From the NCBI GenBank assembly GCA_937880175.1, contig CALFLO010000041.1, positions 1-15,262 of the forward strand: 15,262 bases of DNA. Reading direction: 5' to 3'. Shown here piece by piece: positions 8,657-14,664 of the stretch. The number at the start of each line of letters is the position of its first letter. Positions within the stretch are counted from its first letter, which is position 1. The position numbers and the translations under genes were made by a program. A model generated the notes under the pieces. It did no database searches, was not told where the DNA came from, and was given only the letters and a program-made list of their open reading frames with translations. The stretch comes from an uncultured Gluconobacter sp. GTDB taxonomy: Bacteria; Pseudomonadota; Alphaproteobacteria; Acetobacterales; Acetobacteraceae.

Positions 8657-8932
8657 CTATGCCCTGAGCCAGGCGGGATAACGAAGATGCCGCCGTCCCA
8701 CCTCAATGAAGAAAGGATCGCGCCTGGCACCCCAGACCGCGAGTCCGTGGCCAACGATCCAGAATGCAGCTCCGATCAGCCAGAGGCGCAGACCGAGGGC
8801 GATCGCTGCCGCCAGCGTGCCGTTGGCAATCGCGACGGCACGGGGTGCGCCACCCAGCAGGATCGGGTCGGTCAGCGAGCGATGCACCGGGACATGAAAT
8901 CCCGACACCGCGTCATCGTCATATCCCGCCAT
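8657..8932 (-). CDS. trbD: TrbD, VirB3-type inner-membrane protein
   Basis: This 91-residue small membrane protein has the VirB3/TrbD layout: a conserved N-terminal loop GFHVPVHRSLTDPILLGGAPR, one long or two closely packed hydrophobic segments (about 31-66), and a C-terminal segment WGARRDPFFIEVGRRHLRYP. The family works with VirB4/TrbE and VirB6 in pilus assembly. Its ATG overlaps the trbC stop by one base (TGATG, 8934-8930), so it is translationally coupled to trbC. The trbE gene follows after 13 bases with its own strong ribosome site. Length is normal. Confidence 0.95.
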   Translation of the reverse strand: MAGYDDDAVSGFHVPVHRSLTDPILLGGAPRAVAIANGTLAAAIALGLRLWLIGAAFWIVGHGLAVWGARRDPFFIEVGRRHLRYPAWLRA

Positions 8933-9300
8933 CAGATCAGTGCCCCGCCGGAGAAGGAGAAGAACGACAGGAAGAAGCTCGACGCTGCAAAAGCGATGCT
9001 GAGTCCAAAGACGATCTGGATCAGGCGGCGGAACCCGCCGGATGTTTCCCCGAAGGCCAGCGTCAGGCCGGTCACGGTAATGATGATCACCGAGATGATC
9101 TTGGCCACCGGCCCCTGCACGGATTCCAGGATCTCGTTAAGCGGCGTTTCCCACGGCATGCTGGATCCTGACGCCCATGCCGATGACGCGAAAGCAAGCG
9201 ACAGCAGCATGGAGGTTCCGAATACACGGAGATCCGGCACATGCCGGTCGGGACGTGCGACAGCGCACACGATGGCGCGCAGACGTGAAGGCAGCATCAT
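8932..9300 (-). CDS. trbC: TrbC, VirB2-type pilin subunit
   Basis: This 122-residue prepilin has a long leader peptide (1-43) ending SSAWAS, which suggests cleavage after the AWA at 41-43. The mature pilin has two hydrophobic helices (about 64-83, KIISVIIITVTGLTLAFG, and 92-114, RLIQIVFGLSIAFAASSFFLSFF) separated by the short loop ETSGGFRR. This matches TrbC/VirB2, the major subunit of the conjugative pilus; in RP4 it is processed and cyclised, but no TraF-like peptidase gene is present in this window. The start has two consecutive ATGs (9300 and 9297); the first overlaps the trbB stop as ATGA. Confidence 0.95.
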   Translation of the reverse strand: MMLPSRLRAIVCAVARPDRHVPDLRVFGTSMLLSLAFASSAWASGSSMPWETPLNEILESVQGPVAKIISVIIITVTGLTLAFGETSGGFRRLIQIVFGLSIAFAASSFFLSFFSFSGGALI

Positions 9301-10301
9301 GATGATTCTCCAATGGCAGAGAATGATGTTTCGAAAGAAGAGAAGCTGACCGGACGGATGCGATAGGCGCCCGTCACGGGATCGAGGCCGTCAATTTCCG
9401 CCAGTTCGGACAGGCGACGGGAATTGCCGCGTCCGGACAGGACCGCGATGACGTCGATGGTTTCGGCGATCATGGCGCGCGGCACCGTGACCACGGCTTC
9501 CTGGATGAGTTGCTCCAGACGATACAGGGCGGCCAATACCGATCCGGCGTGCAGGGTGCCGATACCGCCCGGATGGCCAGTACCCCATGCCTTGACCAGA
9601 TCAAGGGCCTCGGGACCACGCACCTCGCCGATGGGAATACGGTCGGGGCGCAGGCGGAGACCGGAGAGGACAAGGTCAGAAAGGGTAATCACACCTTCGC
9701 GGGTCCGCAGGGCGATGAGATTGGGCGCCGTGCATTGCAGTTCGCGCGTATCCTCGATCAGGACGACGCGATCGCCGGTTTTCGCAACCTCGGCCAGCAG
9801 GGCGTTGACCAGCGTGGTCTTGCCGGTCGATGTCCCGCCCGCAACCAGAATGTTTTTCCGTTCCGCGACAGCGCGGCGCAGAAACACCGCCTGCCCCTCC
9901 GTCATAATTCCGGCGGCGACATAGTCATCGAGGGTGAAGACAGCGACGGCCGGTTTGCGGATGGCGAAACTTGGGGCGGTCACGACGGGCGGCAGCAATC
10001 CTTCGAACCGCTCACCGGTTGGTAGTTCGGCCGACACGCGGGGCGCCCCCTCATGCACCTCCGCCCCGACATGGTGTGCGACCAGACGCACGATGCGCTC
10101 GGCATCGGCCGGTGTGATGGAATCGCCCGTGTCGGACAGCCCCTCGGACAGCCGGTCGATCCACAGCCGCCCATCGGGATTAAGCATGACCTCAACCACG
10201 GCAGGATCGGCAAGGTGACCCGCAATCGCCGGTCCCATCGCCGTGCGCAGCATGGACATGCCACGTGTCTGACTTTCCGAATTATGGTGAGAAATTGCCA
10301 T
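9297..10301 (-). CDS. trbB: TrbB, VirB11-type hexameric secretion ATPase
   Basis: This 334-residue traffic ATPase energises pilus production and substrate transfer at the cytoplasmic face of the inner membrane. The N-terminal domain carries the family hallmark EVMLNPDGRLWIDRL (about 37-51). Walker A is GGTSTGKT (155-162), the Asp box is IEDTRELQ (182-189), the Walker B-like stretch is IPIGEVRGPEALDL (222-235), and the His box is GTLHAG (248-253). The first ATG (10301) is preferred over internal ATGs at residues 15 and 17. Homologues as I know them carry about 10-15 residues before MLRTA, and GGGGA lies just ahead of it, though that site is inside a hairpin. It opens the trb operon and is separated from copG by 172 bases of regulatory-looking DNA. 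Confidence 0.96.
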   Translation of the reverse strand: MAISHHNSESQTRGMSMLRTAMGPAIAGHLADPAVVEVMLNPDGRLWIDRLSEGLSDTGDSITPADAERIVRLVAHHVGAEVHEGAPRVSAELPTGERFEGLLPPVVTAPSFAIRKPAVAVFTLDDYVAAGIMTEGQAVFLRRAVAERKNILVAGGTSTGKTTLVNALLAEVAKTGDRVVLIEDTRELQCTAPNLIALRTREGVITLSDLVLSGLRLRPDRIPIGEVRGPEALDLVKAWGTGHPGGIGTLHAGSVLAALYRLEQLIQEAVVTVPRAMIAETIDVIAVLSGRGNSRRLSELAEIDGLDPVTGAYRIRPVSFSSFETSFSAIGESS

Positions 10302-10349
10302 CTGGTCCCCGCACGAACGGGACCAGAACAGATGGTCCCCACACGGGGA
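10302..10349 (-). promoter_or_regulatory. trbB leader with alternative hairpins masking the ribosome site
   Basis: Directly in front of the trbB ATG lies a perfect 8-bp inverted repeat (CTGGTCCC 10302-10309 and GGGACCAG 10319-10326, 9-base loop). Its 3' arm in the transcript holds the GGGGA ribosome site. Upstream, TCCCC (10345-10349) can pair with GGGGA (10336-10340) across a 4-base loop. A third option pairs GGGACCA (transcript of 10339-10333) with UGGUCCC (10325-10319) across 7 bases. The three structures exclude one another, and a 12-base element (GTGyGGGGACCA) occurs twice, 30 bases apart. They may be RNA switches, DNA operators for a repressor, or both. The repeats are seen directly; the function is inferred. 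Confidence 0.6.
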
Positions 10350-10352
10350 TGA

Positions 10353-10382
10353 TTAAAAGAGGCCCATTCCGGCTCGATTCAA
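10353..10382 (-). promoter_or_regulatory. Candidate promoter for the trb operon
   Basis: On the minus strand a TTGAAT (10382-10377) lies 18 bases before TTTTAA (10358-10353). This is a weak match to a housekeeping -35/-10 pair. It would start transcription just before the paired repeats in the trbB leader, leaving a leader of roughly 45-50 bases. Upstream, a small palindrome GCAT-ACC-ATGC (10391-10401) could bind a regulator. The trb genes could also be reached by read-through from traG-copG, because no terminator is visible between them. Confidence 0.3.
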
Positions 10383-10473
10383 CAACTATCGCATACCATG
10401 CAGTCATCGCGTGGAAACGGCGGCGATCGGCGGGATTGACGAATCCTTGCGGCAACCCCACGCAATCTGACGA

Positions 10474-10923
10474 TTACTGGGGGTCTTCACCACCATTGCG
10501 CCGCATGTCGATGTCCCGCGACAGTTCTCTGAGAAACCGATCTCCCGTCGCCAGCTTCCGCCCGAGCGATTGCAGGAAACCCTCGAACCGCTCGACACCT
10601 TTTGCCCTGGCTGACGCCTGAGCACTGTCAGGCAGGGGTGGAGTGACGGTCAGCCAGAAGCGGATGAAGAGTGCCAGCGTCTCGCCCATAATGGCGAGGT
10701 CTTCATTCATTCCGGCGACCTGGCGGTCGATCCTGTCCATACGACGGGCGAACACCGCTTCCAGCCGCTCCGATGCGTCGGCCGAGAGAAAGGACGCAAC
10801 AGCGGCCTCAATCACCGCCGATTTCGAGACATTGCGCCGCAGGGCCAGCGCTTCGACCTGCTTCAGAAGCTCCGGCTCGAAATACACATTCATGCGGGTC
10901 TTGCTCGGCATGGGCATCCTCAC
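10474..10923 (-). CDS. CopG/RHH-type DNA-binding protein of the traG-trb cluster
   Basis: This 149-residue protein has an N-terminal ribbon-helix-helix domain (about 8-50): the strand KTRMNVYFEPELLKQ followed by two helices including NVSKSAVIEAAVASFL. A longer helical C-terminus follows (DRIDRQVAGMNEDLAIMGETLALFIRFW, about 63-90) with a hydrophobic patch suitable for oligomerisation. Proteins of this type sit between traG and trbB in many alphaproteobacterial elements and are annotated as CopG-family regulators. They may control the transfer genes or act as an accessory at the coupling protein. The start is taken as GTG (10923), which overlaps the traG stop (GTGA). ATGs at residues 3, 5 and 11 are alternatives. 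The stop is TAA at 10476-10474. Confidence 0.85.
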   Translation of the reverse strand: MRMPMPSKTRMNVYFEPELLKQVEALALRRNVSKSAVIEAAVASFLSADASERLEAVFARRMDRIDRQVAGMNEDLAIMGETLALFIRFWLTVTPPLPDSAQASARAKGVERFEGFLQSLGRKLATGDRFLRELSRDIDMRRNGGEDPQ

Positions 10924-12908
10924 AGATCGAGGCCGTCGGCCGGGTCCATCGTCGCCTGCCGCGCAACGGAGCGGGCCTGCTGGCGTATGGCGCGCACCTT
11001 GGCGGCATCGACATCCGGCTCGTCGTCGAGCACATCGAACTCCTGCATACCCGGACGCTCGGGCGGAACGACGTCCTCATGTTCTGGCAATTCCGGTTCG
11101 CGGCGGATGCCGGCATTCGCCGGATCTCCGTCGGCGCTCATGTTCTCATCCGGTGCTGGCTCTCCGGATGGGGTCATTATCCCCAGCGCAGACCAGTCAT
11201 CGGACGGAGGCGCGGACGGGCGTTTCGTTCCGGTGGCCGGGGGCGGCAGAACACGCTCCATGAATCGCGCATCCTCGTAATAGCGCGCCTTCTTCGCGCG
11301 GACGGGGGCGACGCCCGCGACCAGCAGCAGTTCATCGGTCGGCGGAAGCTGCATCACCTCGCCGGGCGTGAGCAGCGGTCGTGCCGTTTCCTGTCGCGAC
11401 ACCATGAGATGCCCGAGCCAGAGCGACAGTCGGTGGCCGGCATAATTGGTGGAATCACGCATCTCGGTCGCGGTGCCGAGCGCGTCCGACACACGCCGCG
11501 CGGTACGCTCGTCGTTGGTGGCGAAAGCGACGCGGATATGACAGTTGTCGAGAATGCTGTTGTTCGCACCGTAGGCTTTTTCGATCTGGTTCAGGCTCTG
11601 CGCGATCAGGAAGGATTTGATCCCATAGCCCGCCATGAAGGCCAGCGCGCTCTCGAAGAAATCCAGCCGGCCGAGGGCTGGAAACTCATCGAGCATCAGC
11701 AGCAGCCGGTGCCGATGGGCGGAGACATGCAGATCCTCCGTCACCCGCCTGCCGATCTGGTTCAGGATCAGGCGGATCAGCGGCTTGGTGCGGGCGATAT
11801 CGGATGGCGGCACGACAAGGTAGAGACTGGCGGGCTGACGACCGGACACCAGATCCGCGATGCGCCAGTCGCATCGTGCCGTCACCTTTGCCACCACGGG
11901 GTCGCGATAGAGGCCCAGAAACGACATGGCGGTGGACAGCACGCCCGACCGCTCGTTGTCGCTTTTGTTCAGCAGCTCGCGCGCCGATGACGCAATGACG
12001 GGATGCACGCCCGCCTTGCCGAGATGCGGCATGGACATCATCGCACGCAGCGTCGCCTCCACCGGCCGCTTGGGATCGGAGAGGAAATTGGCGACACCGG
12101 CCAGCGTCTTGTCTGGCTCAGCATAGAGGACATGCAGGATTGCGCCGACCAGCAGGGAGTGCGAGGTCTTCTCCCAATGGTTGCGCCGGTCCAGAGCACC
12201 TTCGGGATCGACGAGGATATCGGCGATGTTCTGGACGTCCCGCACCTCCTTATCGCCACGCCGGACCTCCAGCAGCGGGTTGTAGGGCGAGGATGCTGGA
12301 TCGGTCGGGTCGAACAGCAGCACGCGCCCGTACCGGGCACGAAATCCGGCGGTCAGCCCCCAGTTCTCGCCCTTGATGTCATGAACGATGGCCGAGCCCG
12401 GCCAGGTCAGCAGCGTTGGCACGACCAGCCCGACACCTTTGCCCGAACGGGTCGGCGCAAAGCATAGGACATGCTCGGGACCGTTATGTCGGAGATAGCC
12501 CCGATCCCACCGGCCCAGCACCACGCCATCGGGATCGAGCAGCCCGGCTTCCTTCACCTCGGCGACCTCCGCCCAGCGGGCCGAGCCATACGTGGCGACG
12601 TTGCGGGCCTCCCGCGCCCGGAGGATGGACAGGGCGATGGCAACGACGCTGCCGATAATTCCACCGGACGAGGCGATGTATCCGCCCGTCACGAAAATCG
12701 ACGGGGCGTAGGCGTCGTAGAAATACCACCACCAGAAGAAAGCTGGCGGATCGTAGAATGGCCAACCCGCCACCAGAAACCAAGGGACACCAAGCTGGGA
12801 CTGAAAGCCCAGACGCCAGGCAGTCCATTCCGTGGCACTCCAGATGGCGACGAAGACGATCAGCAGAACGAGGGCGACCTGCCCCCACAGGACACGGCTT
12901 CCAGACAT
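10920..12908 (-). CDS. traG: TraG, VirD4-type coupling protein (T4CP)
   Basis: This 662-residue ATPase brings relaxase-bound DNA to the type IV secretion channel. N-terminal membrane helices lie at about 8-25 and 72-97. The nucleotide-binding domain has Walker A APTRSGKG (151-158) and Walker B LLMLDEFPALG (403-413), followed by the conserved SFLIAQSLNQIEKAYG (about 432-447). ARFMERVLPPP (about 546-556) closes the conserved part. After residue 556 comes a proline/acidic tail of about 100 residues, probably disordered and typical of substrate-recognition extensions. A GGAG ribosome site sits 5 bases ahead of the ATG (12908). An inverted repeat and direct repeats lie farther upstream. The stop overlaps copG. 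No relaxase gene is adjacent in this window. Confidence 0.97.
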   Translation of the reverse strand: MSGSRVLWGQVALVLLIVFVAIWSATEWTAWRLGFQSQLGVPWFLVAGWPFYDPPAFFWWWYFYDAYAPSIFVTGGYIASSGGIIGSVVAIALSILRAREARNVATYGSARWAEVAEVKEAGLLDPDGVVLGRWDRGYLRHNGPEHVLCFAPTRSGKGVGLVVPTLLTWPGSAIVHDIKGENWGLTAGFRARYGRVLLFDPTDPASSPYNPLLEVRRGDKEVRDVQNIADILVDPEGALDRRNHWEKTSHSLLVGAILHVLYAEPDKTLAGVANFLSDPKRPVEATLRAMMSMPHLGKAGVHPVIASSARELLNKSDNERSGVLSTAMSFLGLYRDPVVAKVTARCDWRIADLVSGRQPASLYLVVPPSDIARTKPLIRLILNQIGRRVTEDLHVSAHRHRLLLMLDEFPALGRLDFFESALAFMAGYGIKSFLIAQSLNQIEKAYGANNSILDNCHIRVAFATNDERTARRVSDALGTATEMRDSTNYAGHRLSLWLGHLMVSRQETARPLLTPGEVMQLPPTDELLLVAGVAPVRAKKARYYEDARFMERVLPPPATGTKRPSAPPSDDWSALGIMTPSGEPAPDENMSADGDPANAGIRREPELPEHEDVVPPERPGMQEFDVLDDEPDVDAAKVRAIRQQARSVARQATMDPADGLDL

Positions 12909-12918
12909 CGGGGCTCCA

Positions 12919-12942
12919 ATCGGTTTGGGGAATAAAACCGAT
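12919..12942. repeat. 8-bp perfect inverted repeat upstream of traG
   Basis: ATCGGTTT (12919-12926) and AAACCGAT (12935-12942) are perfect inverted arms around an 8-base centre, 10 bases before the traG start. In the transcript the stem ends next to the GGAG ribosome site. It lacks a following T-run, so it is unlikely to be an intrinsic terminator for the gene upstream. An operator or a translational control hairpin fits better. Confidence 0.6.
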
Positions 12943-12971
12943 CAGAGAAAGGCCGACCCGGCGGCAGGCAA

Positions 12972-13007
12972 TCTATAATGAGGGACAGTCGTACCACCGG
13001 ATACCAC
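12972..13007 (-). promoter_or_regulatory. Candidate activator-dependent promoter of traG
   Basis: On the minus strand TATAGA (12977-12972) is a fair -10 element, but no recognisable -35 lies 16-18 bases upstream. In its place are two direct copies of GTGGTA (plus-strand TACCAC at 12992-12997 and 13002-13007) exactly 10 bases apart, so on one DNA face. This layout suits a promoter that needs an activator bound in direct repeats. No binding protein can be assigned from the sequence. Confidence 0.35.
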
Positions 13008-13025
13008 GGCGTAGAAAAAGGACGG

Positions 13026-13322
13026 TCAGTGTCGGGTTACGCGGGCGTCGATCACCGCCTGCTCGAGAATCTTCCGGTAGCCGATTTTCGTCATCCATTG
13101 CGCACGGGCAAGATGGCTTTCCCAGCAGGTGCGTGTGCGCTCTGCGTCCACCGGATCGCGATGCAGCACGATCCGCGCCACCTCCGCCCAGTCGGCCCGA
13201 TCTGCCTCGGCGTCAAGAAGGCGGAGATAGGTGATGAAATGCACTTCGTCATAGGTCGTGATCTCCGGCACGGTCGGCGCCAGGTCATCGACATCGGGGT
13301 CCAGTTCGGGTCTTGCTGTCAT
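13026..13322 (-). CDS. Small DUF2285-like protein, QseM-type antiactivator candidate
   Basis: This 98-residue protein begins at ATG 13322-13320, chosen because GGAGG lies 8 bases upstream; a TTG at 13352 would add ten unlikely residues. The body (about 24-88) reads YDEVHFITYLRLLDAEA, DWAEVARIVLHRDP and HLARAQWMTKIGYRKIL. I recognise these as DUF2285-type sequence. In ICEMlSymR7A, QseM is a stand-alone DUF2285 protein that binds and blocks the transfer activators TraR and FseA, and qseM is divergent from the XRE-type gene qseC. The same size, domain and divergent arrangement are found here. The role of holding conjugation off is inferred, and no TraR or FseA is in the window. A plausible promoter (-35 TTGGGT 13379-13374, 16 bases, -10 TATGAT 13357-13352) lies inside the operators. 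Confidence 0.75.
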   Translation of the reverse strand: MTARPELDPDVDDLAPTVPEITTYDEVHFITYLRLLDAEADRADWAEVARIVLHRDPVDAERTRTCWESHLARAQWMTKIGYRKILEQAVIDARVTRH

Positions 13323-13351
13323 CCGACAGCCCTCCAGCAGGATTGCAGTCA

Positions 13352-13391
13352 ATCATATCCTAAAATGGGATAAACCCAAATCAGGATTATC
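13352..13391. promoter_or_regulatory. Two overlapping palindromic operators and the divergent promoter
   Basis: Operator 1 is TATCC-N7-GGATA (13356-13372). Operator 2 is GATAAACC-N7-GGATTATC (13369-13391), 7 of 8 positions symmetric. Both contain CC-N7-GG and their centres are 16 bases apart. Operator 1 touches the -10 (TATGAT, minus strand) of the DUF2285-like gene. Operator 2 covers its -35 and precedes the divergent XRE gene; a weak plus-strand -10, GATTAT, is at 13385-13390. This matches the two-operator logic known for QseC. Confidence 0.65.
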
Positions 13392-13425
13392 GGAACGGCT
13401 CCCTGCCCGTCGGAGAGCTGTTCCG
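13391..13425 (+). promoter_or_regulatory. Leader hairpin covering the ribosome site of the XRE gene
   Basis: Bases 13391-13403 (CGGAACGGCTCCC) and 13413-13425 (GAGAGCTGTTCCG) form an imperfect 13-bp stem with one G-U pair and one C-A mismatch around a 9-base loop. The only Shine-Dalgarno (GGAGAG, 13412-13417) lies at the loop edge and in the 3' arm, and the ATG starts two bases after the stem. Translation of the XRE gene could therefore be restrained. It would work as RNA only if transcription starts at or before about 13391. Confidence 0.45.
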
Positions 13426-13426
13426 C

Positions 13427-13711
13427 ATGAAGAAATCCCTGCGCACACCCCGGCAGCTCTTGCTGCAATCGCTTCTTGTCGAGGCGCGCAAAACCAGAGG
13501 TATGACGCAGGCGGAACTGGCCACCGCACTCGGCAAGCCACAATCCTTCGTCGCCAAATATGAGAATGGCGAGCGACGAATCGATGTCATTGAGTTCGCT
13601 GACATAACAGCCGCACTTGGCGTTTCCGGCGCCGATCTTCTCGTTCGTCTCGCACCTGGCGCAGAAAAGCCCCCTCCAGAGGGCGAGAATACCACGGGTC
13701 GGGACGAATAG
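13427..13711 (+). CDS. XRE-family HTH regulator, QseC-type switch protein candidate
   Basis: This 94-residue protein has a single XRE/Cro helix-turn-helix domain (about 15-70). The HTH proper, MTQAELATALGKPQSFVAKYEN, spans residues 26-47, followed by GERRIDVIEF, a signature shared by many small XRE regulators on mobile elements. A short charged, proline-rich tail follows (78-94). Divergence from a DUF2285-like gene and the paired palindromes between them match QseC, which represses qseM and activates itself at different operator occupancies. I infer that role here. It starts at ATG 13427 with GGAGAG 9 bases upstream inside a hairpin; the known QseC is reported to be leaderless, a difference from this layout. 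Its stop codon TAG shares its G with the next operator. Confidence 0.8.
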   Translation: MKKSLRTPRQLLLQSLLVEARKTRGMTQAELATALGKPQSFVAKYENGERRIDVIEFADITAALGVSGADLLVRLAPGAEKPPPEGENTTGRDE

Positions 13712-13739
13712 GAACGATCATTCCTGGAACGATCGTTCC
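13711..13739. promoter_or_regulatory. Two tandem GGAACGATCGTTCC palindromes (operators)
   Basis: GGAACGATCATTCC (13711-13724, one symmetry mismatch) and GGAACGATCGTTCC (13726-13739, perfect 14-bp palindrome) lie head to tail with centres 15 bases apart. They fill the gap between the two XRE genes, 21 bases before the second start. Dimeric HTH proteins typically bind sites of this kind, so autoregulation by the downstream XRE protein is likely. No convincing -35/-10 pair is visible next to them. Confidence 0.65.
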
Positions 13740-13760
13740 GGCACAGGTCTCGATGACGGC

Positions 13761-13985
13761 ATGGACCTCAAGGAGGTCATGGCGGTCAACCTGCGTCGGA
13801 TGCGTCATGACAGGGACATGACGCAAGAAGAGCTGGCCGATCGCGCCGGCCTGAGCACCCGCTATGTCGGGGCGATCGAACGCGCAGACGTGTCGGCAAG
13901 CGTTACGATCCTGGGTAAGATTGCAGAGGCACTGGACGTAGAGCCGGGCGCGTTATTGAAAACTGTCCCGGCCAGCCCGCGCTGA
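13761..13985 (+). CDS. Second XRE-family HTH regulator
   Basis: This 74-residue, single-domain DNA-binding protein begins MDLKEVMAVNLRRMRHDRDM. The HTH TQEELADRAGLSTRYVGAIE spans residues 21-40, with the rest of the five-helix fold to about 67 (ILGKIAEALDVEPGALL). ATG 13761 is chosen because MDLKEV-type starts are common in this group. The alternative ATG 13779 has AGGAGG only 2 bases ahead, too close for good initiation; the open frame further upstream (from 13617) overlaps the preceding gene and is not used. It is 49 bases after the first XRE gene, with two tandem palindromes in between that are probably its own operators. It is likely a repressor of the element; its targets are unknown. 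Confidence 0.82.
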   Translation: MDLKEVMAVNLRRMRHDRDMTQEELADRAGLSTRYVGAIERADVSASVTILGKIAEALDVEPGALLKTVPASPR

Positions 13986-14008
13986 CCCGCTGAGGAGAAA
14001 AGACACCC

Positions 14009-14611
14009 TCACTCCTTCCACGCGGTGCTGTCCTTTACGATGACGGCGAACATATCCGCCAGTTCGGCCAGGGCGACGCGACGCACGGTTTCGGCTGCGA
14101 TCGTTCCGCCCAGCGGATCGGCGACATCGCGTGCGGCAATGGCGTCGGCCACCAGGGTCACGCGCAGGCCGTATTCCTCTGCCGCCGCGCGGGCTGTGGT
14201 GGACACACAGACACCCACCGTATCACCGGCGATGATGACCTCGTTCCGACCGGTCTCCTTGATCCGGTCCGCAAGCCCGGTGCCGATAAACGCATTCGCA
14301 TGGGTCTTGAACAGAACCGTCTCCCCATCGCGGGGCGTCACCTGCGGCAGGAAATCGCGATACAGACCATCGCTGGCGAAGGCGGGAGCGCCTGGTCCGG
14401 CGTCATGAGCGATATGGATGATCGGCACGCCCTTACGCCGCGCAAGGTCAAGCAGCCGCCCGGCCTCATCAGCCGCCGCATCGACATTGGCGAGCGGTAC
14501 CCGCCCGTCACGATATTCGCGCTGGATGTCGATCAGGATCAGCACCGACCGGTCGAGCGGTGACGGGCTGTCATCAAGGCCGTAGATCTGACGGAAGGTT
14601 TCAAGGGCCAT
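14009..14611 (-). CDS. Isochorismatase-family cysteine hydrolase
   Basis: This 200-residue single-domain enzyme of the isochorismatase-like superfamily has a complete Asp-Lys-Cys triad: D28 in LILIDIQREY, K102 in LFKTHANAF, and C135 in GDTVGVCVSTTARAA with the usual preceding cis-peptide region. Members hydrolyse amides or related bonds (nicotinamidase, N-carbamoylsarcosine amidase, biuret or ureidoacrylate hydrolases, isochorismatase). Substrate cannot be assigned here. The start ATG 14611 has an AGGAGG ribosome site 9 bases upstream. It lies 53 bases downstream of, and in the same direction as, a LysR-type regulator gene that may control it. It converges with the second XRE gene, with only 23 bases between stops and no obvious terminator. 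It has no evident link to conjugation, so it is either cargo or flanking chromosome. Confidence 0.9.
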   Translation of the reverse strand: MALETFRQIYGLDDSPSPLDRSVLILIDIQREYRDGRVPLANVDAAADEAGRLLDLARRKGVPIIHIAHDAGPGAPAFASDGLYRDFLPQVTPRDGETVLFKTHANAFIGTGLADRIKETGRNEVIIAGDTVGVCVSTTARAAAEEYGLRVTLVADAIAARDVADPLGGTIAAETVRRVALAELADMFAVIVKDSTAWKE

Positions 14612-14664
14612 GGGGATTTTCCTCCTGGTAACAGGCTATTTTTACAGACCGACGCTTCATAGCT

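Noticed and set aside
8644..8754. Upstream extension of trbE to an ATG at 8754
   Set aside because: It overlaps trbD by about 100 bases, adds residues unlike TrbE, and a strong ribosome site precedes the ATG at 8643.
10433..10446. Small inverted repeat GGATT-GACG-AATCC downstream of copG as a terminator
   Set aside because: The stem is only 5 bp and lacks a following T-run on either strand; at most it is a minor protein-binding site.
12974..12979. Perfect TATAAT on the plus strand as a promoter
   Set aside because: No -35 lies 16-18 bases upstream and the only gene downstream is on the opposite strand. Antisense transcription cannot be excluded but is unsupported.
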